A DNA stretch of 64,000 nucleotides from Ferrithrix thermotolerans DSM 19514 (GTDB lineage Bacteria > Actinomycetota > Acidimicrobiia > Acidimicrobiales > CAIXPF01). Made by a program: the position numbers and the translations under genes. The stretch covers positions 1 through 64,000 of the forward strand of contig CAMDQT010000013.1 in NCBI GenBank assembly GCA_945906305.1. Reading direction: 5' to 3'. Position 1 is the first letter of the stretch. Every line of letters begins with the position of its first letter. Below the pieces are notes generated by a model, which did no database searches, had not been told where the DNA came from, and saw only the letters and a program-made list of their open reading frames with translations. This document shows positions 16,503-23,925 of this stretch, piece after piece.

Positions 16503-17858
16503 CTAGGACCTGCGGGCTGTTGTGCTATCCGGTCGATCTGTCGCGGCCCGCAATGGGGCCACCACGGCCGCGGCCGCGGCCCGATTGCCGGCCTCCCAGC
16601 CTTCGGCGTCGACCATGCGGGTACGCATCGGACTGCGGTCGGGGAACATCTGCTCCGTGACCCGGCGCACGGCGTCGCGACGTCGTGCCAGCAGCGGCAC
16701 CAGGCTGGTGCCGTGACGGGTCGTGGCCTGCCGTCCGGCCCGGGCGCTGGCGGCGGTGAGCCGAGGACCGAGCCCGCGGCTGAAAGCGAGCAGAAATGCC
16801 CGTCGAAAGGCGGGCGCCCTCCGATGCGACGCGTCCCCAATGGCCTGGCCCATGGCCTGCGTCGCCTGAACTAACAGCGAGCTGAACAGCAGCTCGACCA
16901 ACTCCACATCAGCGGGCAAGCCCACCACGGTCGCCAGCGCCCACTCGTCATCCCACACCACCTCGACCCCATTGGGTCCGGCCACCGCAGCGAGGATTTG
17001 CACCTTCTCCGGACCATAGGGCTGCTCGATGGCAATCCGATGGGGTCGCACCATGGCGACGAGGTCGTCATTGGCGTCGGCGGCGCGCGCCACGTCGTGT
17101 ATCGAGTGGCGCACCATCAGCTCCTGGGCCTTCGCGGTGAAGGCTTCGGCCTCCGCCGGGAAGGACGTCGATTCGGCCTTGGCGAGCAGCGCCCGGATGG
17201 TTCCGAAGTGCTTCGGCTCGCCGGCGAGCGCCGGGCCCGGCCCAACAGTTGGTACACCCCAACGCGAGGGCGGGTCCCCGAGCGGACTCAAACGGCCCAG
17301 GCAGCGCAACTGGGCCAGCACCCGCAGTGACACCTCCAGGCTGTCCGCCACGTTGAGACGTTGGGTCTCTCGCCAGCGCGGCACCACCTCGTCCGCTCCG
17401 AGGTCGGGTAAGCCATCGAATGGCTGCTCGGGCACTTCGATGCCCAACCGCTGCATTTGGTGGCGCCAGCGCTTGGGCATCGGCCCAGCCCGCCCGCCCG
17501 CCGCCGCCTCGGCGGCGATGAGGGCCAGGAGCAGCCGCACGGCGCGCCCATCGCCGTGACGTCGCAACACATGGTGCACATCGATCGGCTCCCAGCCGCG
17601 TTCCCACAGCCCGCCGAGCAGTAACACGAGCTGGTTGGATACCTCCCCTTCAGGGCGGTGCGGGCCTGAGGCGCTCATACCATCGAGATCTACCAACTCG
17701 TCGATGACCTCGTCGAACACCACCGACGCGGCCCACGGCTGACCCAGGGCATCGAGGGCCTCTGCTACCAACAGTGCCAGGTGCTCAGGCCCCCGTGAAC
17801 TGCTCTGGCGGGCACCCGGTGTCGACGTGCGGCGGGGTCGACGGCGGGGCACCACCAC
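16503..17858 (-). CDS. DUF2786 domain-containing protein
   Basis: A 451-residue protein of unknown function. The DUF2786 module is clear near residues 220-260: TIRALLAKAESTSFPAEAEAFTAKAQELMVRHSIHDVARA. The region after it (YGPEKVQILAAVAGPNGVEVVW...ATVVGLPADVELVELLFSSLLVQATQAM...FRRAFLLAFSRGLGPRL) is the usual C-terminal partner of this domain in actinobacteria. The N-terminal 200 residues are helical and less recognisable. The frame starts with GTG at 17858, part of a GTG-GTG-GTG run, so the exact start is uncertain by a few codons. It converges on the CoA-transferase gene and lies beside the arsenic locus without an evident link. Confidence 0.8.
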   Translation of the reverse strand: MVVPRRRPRRTSTPGARQSSSRGPEHLALLVAEALDALGQPWAASVVFDEVIDELVDLDGMSASGPHRPEGEVSNQLVLLLGGLWERGWEPIDVHHVLRRHGDGRAVRLLLALIAAEAAAGGRAGPMPKRWRHQMQRLGIEVPEQPFDGLPDLGADEVVPRWRETQRLNVADSLEVSLRVLAQLRCLGRLSPLGDPPSRWGVPTVGPGPALAGEPKHFGTIRALLAKAESTSFPAEAEAFTAKAQELMVRHSIHDVARAADANDDLVAMVRPHRIAIEQPYGPEKVQILAAVAGPNGVEVVWDDEWALATVVGLPADVELVELLFSSLLVQATQAMGQAIGDASHRRAPAFRRAFLLAFSRGLGPRLTAASARAGRQATTRHGTSLVPLLARRRDAVRRVTEQMFPDRSPMRTRMVDAEGWEAGNRAAAAAVVAPLRAATDRPDSTTARRS

Positions 17859-17892
17859 AGTGTGCCAGGCCGTTGCCTCGCCGCCTGACGAC

Positions 17893-18234
17893 TCAGAACA
17901 ACACGGCCCGCAACTGGGCCAGGCGTTCGGGCACCGGTCGGTACCACGCCCAAGTGCCGCGTCGTTCGCGGAGCACCAGGCCGGCCTGGCGCAACACCTT
18001 CAGGTGGTGACTCACCGTGGGCTGGGAGCGGCCGACCGGACCGACCAGATCGCACACGCAAACCCCATCGTCGGGGTGGGCAGCGATCAAAGACAGCAGG
18101 TGAAGGCGCACCGGGTCGCCCAACGCGGCGAACCCGCCGGCCAAAGTCGTCGCCTCGAGTGGCCCGAACATCGCATGGCCCAGCGGCGCGCCAACGGCTA
18201 GCTCGGCCTCATCACCCTTGCCACTTTTGGCCAT
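17893..18234 (-). CDS. arsR: ArsR-family arsenic-responsive repressor
   Basis: A 113-residue winged-helix regulator. I chose ATG 18234 (MAKSGKGDEA), preceded by GAAGGTGAG. The metal-binding pair is Cys59 and Cys61 in GVCVCDLVGPVGRSQPTVSHHLKVLRQAGLV, the same CxC in helix 3 that binds arsenite or antimonite in E. coli ArsR; the DNA-recognition helix follows at about 69-80. It is transcribed divergently from arsI/cadI and acr3. The tandem palindromic operator at 18344-18366 sits between them, so the protein very likely represses both directions until arsenite binds. It could alternatively be tuned to cadmium or lead, as in SmtB/CmtR relatives, but the CxC and the ACR3 pump favour arsenic. Confidence 0.92.
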   Translation of the reverse strand: MAKSGKGDEAELAVGAPLGHAMFGPLEATTLAGGFAALGDPVRLHLLSLIAAHPDDGVCVCDLVGPVGRSQPTVSHHLKVLRQAGLVLRERRGTWAWYRPVPERLAQLRAVLF

Positions 18235-18343
18235 CTGCTCACCTTCTGCGGCCACCATCAGCCCGGTCTGCTCGTTCTCCGCCCGTTCGTCGCGCCGCCC
18301 GCGGCTCGCTCTGATGGGGATCGGTGACCGTGTAAGCTCCTTC

Positions 18344-18373
18344 ATTGACAATTGACAATTGTCAATCTATAGC
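18344..18373 (+). promoter_or_regulatory. ArsR operator and sigma-70-type promoter of arsI-acr3
   Basis: ATTGACAATTGACAATTGTCAAT spans 18344-18366 and contains the perfect 16-base palindrome ATTGACAATTGTCAAT (18351-18366) plus a third half-site. A TTGACA box at 18345-18350 and a TATAGC box at 18368-18373 are separated by 17 bases, so the operator fills the promoter spacer. The expected start of transcription is near 18380, only about five bases before the arsI ATG, implying a leaderless or nearly leaderless mRNA. Confidence 0.82.
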
Positions 18374-18384
18374 TGGAGCCCGCC

Positions 18385-18846
18385 ATGTCGCGTGTGCAAC
18401 TCGCCCTCAACGTTTCGGATCTCGACGAAGCCATCACCTTTTACAGCAAGTTGTTCGGGGTCGGTCCGGCGAAGGTGCGCGAGGGCTATGCAAACTTCGC
18501 CGTGGCCGAGCCGCCGCTCAAGCTGGTACTCATCGCCGGCGACGGCGCCCCGGGCACCCTCAACCATCTCGGGGTCGAAGTCGAATCGAGCCACGAGGTG
18601 ACCGCCGCCATCAGCCGGCTGCAAGGCGAAGGCCTCGATACCGACATCGAGAGCGAGACCACCTGCTGCTACGCGGTGCAAGACAAGGTGTGGGTGCACG
18701 GACCCGACAGCGAACCATGGGAGGTCTACACGGTGCTCGCCGACGCCCCCACCATGCGCCTCGAGCCCATGGCTGAAGCGGCGGGCTGCTGCGCCACCGA
18801 CACGTCCGCACCGGTGGCCCTGGCCACCGAAGCCCGCTGCTGCTGA
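18385..18846 (+). CDS. arsI: ArsI/CadI-family metalloenzyme (VOC fold, C-As lyase-like)
   Basis: A 153-residue vicinal-oxygen-chelate protein very like mycobacterial CadI and Bacillus-type ArsI. MSRVQLALNVSDLDEAITFYSKLFGVGPAKVR is the N-terminal signature. The vicinal cysteines Cys94-Cys95 in ETTCCYAVQDKVWV bind trivalent arsenic in ArsI, and His61 and Glu113 (PWEVYTV) match metal ligands; the first ligand position is Gln5, as in CadI. ArsI splits the carbon-arsenic bond of trivalent organoarsenicals, giving arsenite; CadI was named for cadmium induction. The C-terminal tail carries two more CC pairs (AGCCAT, ARCC) that could bind metal. It is followed ten bases later by acr3. Confidence 0.9.
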   Translation: MSRVQLALNVSDLDEAITFYSKLFGVGPAKVREGYANFAVAEPPLKLVLIAGDGAPGTLNHLGVEVESSHEVTAAISRLQGEGLDTDIESETTCCYAVQDKVWVHGPDSEPWEVYTVLADAPTMRLEPMAEAAGCCATDTSAPVALATEARCC

Positions 18847-18856
18847 GCCCGACACC

Positions 18857-19939
18857 ATGACGGTACCGGCCGGGGCGACCGCGCCGCTCCCCCGACGGTT
18901 ATCGACGTTGGACCGCCTGCTACCACTGTGGATCGGCGTGGCCATGGCGGTCGGCGTGCTGCTTGGCAACGTTTTCCCCGACCTCGACGAACTGCTCGAC
19001 CGGATCAAGATCGACACCGTCTCGCTGCCCATCGCCCTGGGCCTGCTCGCCATGATGTATCCCGTCCTGGCCAAGGTAAATTTCCGAGCCATCTCGTCGG
19101 TACTCGATGATCGCAGGCCCTTTCTACTCACCCTGTTTCTGAACTGGGTGGTGGGACCGTTGCTGATGTTCGTTCTGGCGTGGGTCCTGTTACCCGATAG
19201 GGCCGATTACCGAACGGGCCTGGTCATCGTTGGTCTGGCGCCGTGCATCGCCATGGTCATCATCTGGATCGACCTCGCCAATGGCAGTAGCGAACTGGCC
19301 ACCGTGTTCGTGGCTATCAACTCGGTCATCCAGACTCTGGGCTTCTCCGCACTCGCCTATTTCTATCTCCGCACCCTGCCGGACTGGCTGGGACTGGACA
19401 CCACGGGCATCGACGTGTCGATGGGTGAGATCGCCAAATCGGTGCTGATCTTCCTCGGGGTACCGCTCGTGGCGGGTTTTCTCACCCGGACGCTGAGTGA
19501 GCGGGCGAAGGGTACTGAGTGGTATGTCACCCGTTTCGTACCCCGCATCGGCCCAGTCGCACTGTATGGGCTGCTGTTCACCATTGTGGTCCTCTTCGCC
19601 TTGCAGGGTGACCGCATCGTCGAGCAGCCCCTCGACGTGGTGCGCATAGCCGCCCCCCTGTTGATCTATTTCGCCGTGATGTGGGCCGTCGCCTTCGTGG
19701 CCTCGGTTCGACTGGGCCTGGTCTACGAGCGGGCGGCAACCGTGTCCTTTACTGCCGCGGGCAACAATTTCGAACTCGCCATTGCGGTATGCATCGCGGT
19801 ATTCGGGGTCACCTCCGGCCAGGCTCTGGCCGGGGTGGTCGGCCCACTCATCGAAGTACCCGCCCTGCTGGGATTGGTCTACGTGGCTCGCTGGGGTAGG
19901 GCACGCTGGTATCCCCGCGAGGTCGATCCAACCGCCTGA
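18857..19939 (+). CDS. acr3: ACR3-family arsenite efflux transporter
   Basis: A 360-residue membrane permease of the ACR3 (BASS superfamily) type with about ten hydrophobic segments. RLSTLDRLLPLWIGVAMAVGVLLGNVFP at the N-terminus and the block GLVIVGLAPCIAMVIIWIDLANGSSELA near residue 120 are diagnostic; the cysteine in APCIAM is the conserved residue needed for arsenite transport. AAGNNFELAIAVCIAVFG near residue 295 is also typical. It would expel arsenite using the proton motive force. With arsI upstream, the operon could convert organic arsenic to arsenite and export it. No arsenate reductase gene is present. Confidence 0.95.
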   Translation: MTVPAGATAPLPRRLSTLDRLLPLWIGVAMAVGVLLGNVFPDLDELLDRIKIDTVSLPIALGLLAMMYPVLAKVNFRAISSVLDDRRPFLLTLFLNWVVGPLLMFVLAWVLLPDRADYRTGLVIVGLAPCIAMVIIWIDLANGSSELATVFVAINSVIQTLGFSALAYFYLRTLPDWLGLDTTGIDVSMGEIAKSVLIFLGVPLVAGFLTRTLSERAKGTEWYVTRFVPRIGPVALYGLLFTIVVLFALQGDRIVEQPLDVVRIAAPLLIYFAVMWAVAFVASVRLGLVYERAATVSFTAAGNNFELAIAVCIAVFGVTSGQALAGVVGPLIEVPALLGLVYVARWGRARWYPREVDPTA

Positions 19940-20019
19940 GGCCACCAGGTGGGGCCGTTCTCGGCCCGGTTCGTTACCATGTCCGCCGCGCCGAGGGACG
20001 GCCGCGGGAAGGAAGGGCC

Positions 20020-21168
20020 ATGCGCCACGAACGCCAGGTCGAGTTGTTGCAACGGGTCGCTGACTCCGGTGAGCACTTCGTCGGCCTCCACGGCTCGCGT
20101 TCGATGATCAACCCGGCGTCCGCCTACACCGACCCCGAACGACATGCCCGCGAGCTCAAGGTGCTCTTCCGTGACGGCCCCACCCTCTTGGGCCTTAGCT
20201 GCGAGATGGCCTCACCGGGTGACTACCTCACCACCACCCTCGACGGGATCCCCCTTGCGGTCATCCGCCAGGCCGACGGGACGCTGCGGGCCATCATCAA
20301 TGCCTGCCGTCACCGCGCCGCACCATTGTTCACCGAGAGGTCGGGATCCACCGGTCGAGCCATCGTGTGCAACTACCACGCCTGGACCTACGACACGGAG
20401 GGCACGCTGCTGGCCCGGCCGTTGTCCGCCGGCGCCTTCGACGATGTCACCAACACCTGCAACCTGCACCATGTGGCGGTGGCAGAAAAGTACGGCCTGA
20501 TCTTCGTGCGGGCTGGATCAAACGAGTCCATCGATGTGGACCAAACCCTCGGCGGAGCCCAGGACGACCTCGAATCTTTCGGCCTGGGGGGATACACCCA
20601 CGTTGAGACCCGCACCAACGAATGGGACATGAACTGGAAGCTGATTCTGGACACTTTCACCGAGAGCTACCACATCCGTACCCTGCACAAGAACAGCCTG
20701 GCGGCGTACTTCAACTCCGATTGCGTCCTCTACGAGGACTTCGGGCGAAACTTCTTGTCAGTTGGTCTGCGCTCCAACGTGCTCGACGAAGTGACCAAGC
20801 CGCAGCAGGACTGGTCGATCTTGCCCTACAGCACCATCCAGTACTTCTTGGTACCCAACGCCCTCGTGGTGCACCAGATCGACCATATCGAGGTCTGGCG
20901 GCTCGAACCGCTTGGGGTCGGGCGAGTCCGCACCCACACCTCACTGTTCGCCCCCGAACCACCCAACGAGCGAGCACGGCAGTACTGGATCAAGAACCTT
21001 GACCTGCTGCTCAAGGTCACCGGCAGCGAAGATTTTCCCACCATGGAGCGGATCTACCGGGCGCTTGCTTCCGGGGCCGTGCCCGAGGTGGTGTACGGGC
21101 GAATCGAGCCGCCGCTGGTCCACTTCCACACCGCCCTGAATGCCGCCCTCGACGCGGCGCAGGCCTGA
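20020..21168 (+). CDS. Rieske-type aromatic ring-hydroxylating oxygenase, alpha subunit
   Basis: A 382-residue oxygenase. The Rieske [2Fe-2S] ligands are Cys96 and His98 (NACRHRAAPLF) and Cys117 and His120 (VCNYHAW). The mononuclear iron site is in LILDTFTESYHIRTLHK with His218 and His223, and the bridging Asp211 that passes electrons between subunits. The ATG at 20020 follows GGAAGG. No ferredoxin or beta subunit lies beside it, which is common for single-component-type alpha subunits that borrow electron carriers. A quinone-oxidoreductase-like gene follows after a few bases and may belong to the same transcript. The substrate could be an aromatic, a steroid or a quaternary amine. Confidence 0.92.
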   Translation: MRHERQVELLQRVADSGEHFVGLHGSRSMINPASAYTDPERHARELKVLFRDGPTLLGLSCEMASPGDYLTTTLDGIPLAVIRQADGTLRAIINACRHRAAPLFTERSGSTGRAIVCNYHAWTYDTEGTLLARPLSAGAFDDVTNTCNLHHVAVAEKYGLIFVRAGSNESIDVDQTLGGAQDDLESFGLGGYTHVETRTNEWDMNWKLILDTFTESYHIRTLHKNSLAAYFNSDCVLYEDFGRNFLSVGLRSNVLDEVTKPQQDWSILPYSTIQYFLVPNALVVHQIDHIEVWRLEPLGVGRVRTHTSLFAPEPPNERARQYWIKNLDLLLKVTGSEDFPTMERIYRALASGAVPEVVYGRIEPPLVHFHTALNAALDAAQA

Positions 21169-21172
21169 TTCG

Positions 21173-22213
21173 GTGAGCGAGGTCCCGCGCCCAGCAGCAC
21201 CGGGCACGACGATGCGGGCGTGGCGGGTACACGAACTCGGCCACCCCTCCGTATCGCTCCAACTCGAGGCCATTGCCCGTCCGATGCCCGCGGCCGGCCA
21301 GGTGCGTATCACCGTTGAGGCCACCAACGTGAACTTCGCCGACATCCTGATCTGCCAGGGCATCTACCAGGATCGACCTGGCGTGCCTCTCACGCCGGGC
21401 ACGGAGTCTTGCGGCATCATCGACGCCCTCGGCGAGGGGGTCGAGGAGCAGTATCGGTTACAGGTGGGCGACCGGGTGGCGGGCCTCACCGACCTGCGTC
21501 ATGGCGGCTACGCCGAGTGCGCCTTGCTGAAGGCAGCGACCATCCTCGCTGTCCCCGCCGACCTCGAGGCCTGCGACGCGACCGTGCTGTACTCAACCTT
21601 CCAAACCGCCCACGTGGGGTTGTTCCATCGCGGCGGACTTGCGGCGGGTCAGTGGGTTCTCATTCACGGGGCGGCGAGCGGCGTAGGTGCCGCCGCGGTA
21701 CAACTTGCCGTGGCCTGCGGGGCCAGGGTCGCCGCCACCGCGGGCGGCACTGCCAAGGTCGACTATTGCCGCAACCTCGGGGCCGAACTCGTGGTGGACT
21801 CCGCTGGTGAGCAACCGGCCGACGCGCTGTACGCCGCGGTGATGGCCGCCACCGGCGGGGCGGGGGTGGGGGTGGCCTTCGACCCGGTGGGCGGGGCCCT
21901 CGGCGACGTCACCCGACGCTTGATGGCCTGGGAAGGCCGCCTCGTCGTCATCGGATTCGCCTCGGGAACGATCCCCCAGTACCCCGCCAACCATGTCCTG
22001 GTGAAGAACTACGCCGTGTTGGGCATGGCCTGGGCGGACTACCCGCTGCGGCGCCGCCCGATGGTCGAAGCGGCCCACGAGGAAATCCTGCGCTGGCACC
22101 GCGAGGGACGCATCCACACCGATGCCACGGTGGTCAGCCTGGCCGAGGTACCCGCGTCGCTGGCCGCGCTGGAGGCCCGCGCGGTGACCGGTCGCCTAGT
22201 GATGGTGCCCTGA
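21173..22213 (+). CDS. zinc-independent MDR family NADPH:quinone oxidoreductase
   Basis: A medium-chain dehydrogenase/reductase of about 346 residues. The GroES-like domain reads MRAWRVHELGHPSVSLQLEAIARPMPAAGQVRITVEATNVNFADILICQG, and the Rossmann part has VLIHGAASGVGAAAVQLAVACGARVAATAGG. No zinc-binding cysteine cluster is present, as in QOR/zeta-crystallin. Two starts fit: GTG 21173, right after the Rieske gene, or ATG 21212; neither has a strong ribosome site. It would reduce quinones or enoyl compounds with NADPH. Its place behind the oxygenase suggests the same operon. Confidence 0.88.
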   Translation: MSEVPRPAAPGTTMRAWRVHELGHPSVSLQLEAIARPMPAAGQVRITVEATNVNFADILICQGIYQDRPGVPLTPGTESCGIIDALGEGVEEQYRLQVGDRVAGLTDLRHGGYAECALLKAATILAVPADLEACDATVLYSTFQTAHVGLFHRGGLAAGQWVLIHGAASGVGAAAVQLAVACGARVAATAGGTAKVDYCRNLGAELVVDSAGEQPADALYAAVMAATGGAGVGVAFDPVGGALGDVTRRLMAWEGRLVVIGFASGTIPQYPANHVLVKNYAVLGMAWADYPLRRRPMVEAAHEEILRWHREGRIHTDATVVSLAEVPASLAALEARAVTGRLVMVP

Positions 22214-22317
22214 GCTCTGCTCGCGTACACGCCGCACACCATGAGGCGGTCACCGCATACGATCACCGGGCCGGCGTGGACAACCGCGACGCGCACGCTC
22301 ACAGCATTGGAGACGTC

Positions 22318-23022
22318 ATGGACATCAAGGGCAAAAAGGCCGTCGTGTTCGGCGGCACCTCGGGCATCGGCCTCGCGGCAAGCGAACAACTCGCGGCGCG
22401 TGGAGCCACCGTGGTCGCCGTGAGCCGGGATCCCTCCAAGGCCACTGCGCTGCCCGCCGGGGTCACCACCATGGCCTGCGACGTGCTGGACCGCGATGGC
22501 GTGGCCGCGGTACTCGCGGCGTGTGCCCCTTACGACATCCTGGTCAGCTCGGCCACCGGCGGAGACCGGGCCATCGGCCGATTCCTCGACATGGACATGG
22601 ACGGCTTCCAGGGCTCCTTCCGCAAAGTGTGGGGCTACGCCAACGTCGTGCGTTTCGGCACCGCGCACCTCAGCGAGGACGGCACCATCGTGCTGGTCAG
22701 CGGTTCACCTGCCCGGCGGATCAAGCCCGGCATGGCCGCGGTCGGCGCGGCCGGGGCGGCCATTGAGTCTCTGGTCCGCTCCGTGGCCCCCGAGATCAAG
22801 CCCCGGCGGATCAACGTCGTTGCCCCCGGCGTCATCGACACCCCAATGAACTCGCTCCAGGGCGACGCCCGACGCGCCGCCTACGAGAAGTCCACCGCAA
22901 ACCATCTGATCCCCAGGGCGGGCACCGCCGACGAGGTAGCGGCCGCAGTGGTGTTCCTCATCGAGAATGAATTCGTCACCGGCACGACCATCGACATCGA
23001 TGGCGGCTGGTTGCAGTCCTGA
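22318..23022 (+). CDS. SDR-family protein lacking the catalytic Tyr and Lys
   Basis: A 234-residue short-chain dehydrogenase/reductase fold. The cofactor motif GGTSGIG is at residues 12-18 and the C-terminus (TGTTIDIDGGWLQS) is classical. The start is ATG 22318 with GGAGA upstream. The usual NNAG is SSATG (77-81). At the active site the usual YxxxK is VGAAG (Val142, Gly146) in KPGMAAVGAAGAAIESLVRS, so both catalytic residues are gone although the following INVVAPGVIDTPM is intact. It may bind nucleotide without being an oxidoreductase, or use other residues; some SDR subgroups are known to lack YxxxK. Confidence 0.88.
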   Translation: MDIKGKKAVVFGGTSGIGLAASEQLAARGATVVAVSRDPSKATALPAGVTTMACDVLDRDGVAAVLAACAPYDILVSSATGGDRAIGRFLDMDMDGFQGSFRKVWGYANVVRFGTAHLSEDGTIVLVSGSPARRIKPGMAAVGAAGAAIESLVRSVAPEIKPRRINVVAPGVIDTPMNSLQGDARRAAYEKSTANHLIPRAGTADEVAAAVVFLIENEFVTGTTIDIDGGWLQS

Positions 23023-23035
23023 GCCGCGGCACGAC

Positions 23036-23065
23036 CCTCGCGGCCGCCAAGCGTGCACCGCGGGG
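23036..23065. terminator. candidate hairpin between converging SDR and CMD-like genes
   Basis: CCTCGCGG and CCGCGGGG can pair over eight positions (one G-T wobble) across a 14-base loop, in the 57-base gap between two converging genes. There is no T-run. Placement and GC content are the only support. Confidence 0.35.
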
Positions 23066-23079
23066 GTGGGGCCGGTCCT

Positions 23080-23646
23080 TCACGCGGCGGGGAAAGGCAG
23101 CGGCGCGCCCTCGGGCAGATCGACCTCGAAGGTGTTCAGCGTCATCGACACCAACGTGTACAGGCCACAGGCATTGATCAGTTCCTGCACGCCGGCTTCG
23201 CCGAACACCTCCACCGTGGCGGCGTAGGTCACGTCGTCGACCCGACGCTGGTCGTGCAACGTGGCACAGAACCGGTAGGCCACCTCGTCACCGTGGTCGG
23301 TGAAGGCGGGCTCGTGGCCAGCCTTCACCGCGGCGATCACGTCGTCGGGTACACCCGCGGCGCGGGCCATCGGCTCGTGGGCGTACCACTCGTACTGGGC
23401 CTGCCACAGCTGTCCGGTAACCAAGATGGCGAGCTCGATATAACGGCGCTCGATGCACGGCTTGAAGCGCAAAGCCCCGCCAAGCTGGAACAACCGCATG
23501 CCGGCAGCCGGGCTGAGCAGCCAGGCGTCGAACGGGCCCCCGATATGGCCGTCGGCGACGTTATTGCGGCCCTCGGCCATGCGGCTGAACACCTCCTGCT
23601 GGGCCTCGGTCATCTCGGCGGTGGTGCGGCGCGACAGTCTGGTCAT
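23080..23646 (-). CDS. carboxymuconolactone decarboxylase (AhpD-like fold) family protein
   Basis: A 188-residue all-helical protein of the CMD family. The characteristic segment is RRYIELAILVTGQLWQAQYEWYAHEPMARAAGVPDDVIAAVKAG, near residues 68-112. AhpD-type members carry a CxxC redox pair at the QAQYEWY position; here there is none, so a peroxidase role is unlikely and a lyase- or decarboxylase-like role is more probable. It ends against the SDR gene on the other strand. The Baeyer-Villiger monooxygenase relic lies directly upstream and could be a former operon partner. Confidence 0.88.
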   Translation of the reverse strand: MTRLSRRTTAEMTEAQQEVFSRMAEGRNNVADGHIGGPFDAWLLSPAAGMRLFQLGGALRFKPCIERRYIELAILVTGQLWQAQYEWYAHEPMARAAGVPDDVIAAVKAGHEPAFTDHGDEVAYRFCATLHDQRRVDDVTYAATVEVFGEAGVQELINACGLYTLVSMTLNTFEVDLPEGAPLPFPAA

Positions 23647-23736
23647 GGGCGTTGTTCTACTGCGCCCGCATGGTTACCGGCCGGCGATCTCTGCCCGTTG
23701 GTGTCCGTGGGACCCCGGCGGGCGAGGCCCCACGGC

Positions 23737-23925
23737 TCAGGTAAGGACCGTGCGGCCCTGACGAAAGGCCGGATAGCCCCACTCCATCGGCGGCCGGCTC
23801 ATCCCGAAACAGTGGTCTTTCGGGATCAGCTTCTCGGCCGTCACCGGGTCCTTCACCCGGCCGCTGATCTTGTCGGCCAACAAGTCCGATAACCCGTCGT
23901 TCGCGGTGGCTGTCAGGTCGTGGAG
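23737..23925 (-). pseudogene. Baeyer-Villiger flavin monooxygenase fragment
   Basis: A frame missing from the ORF track, read on the minus strand and ending at TGA 23739-23737. It encodes HDLTATANDGLSDLLADKI followed by SGRVKDPVTAEKLIPKDH and CFGMSRPPMEWGYPAF. This matches the central block of Baeyer-Villiger monooxygenases of the cyclohexanone/phenylacetone type (pattern ...EANE..A.F.R.KI..IVKDPETA..L.PKD..FG.KRPP...GYY..FN). The Rossmann domains, the BVMO fingerprint and the rest of the enzyme are absent on both sides. It lies between the acyl-CoA dehydrogenase end, which it slightly overlaps, and the CMD-like gene. The fragment covers only about 60 residues of a usual 530-600. Confidence 0.7.

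Noticed and set aside
18385-18846. Annotation of the VOC protein as an ordinary glyoxalase.
   Set aside because: The vicinal CC, the CadI-like N-terminus and the ars context make ArsI/CadI far more likely.
20020-23022. The Rieske, MDR and SDR genes as one complete ring-dioxygenase pathway.
   Set aside because: No ferredoxin, reductase or beta-subunit gene is present, and the SDR lacks catalytic residues, so a complete dihydrodiol pathway cannot be claimed.
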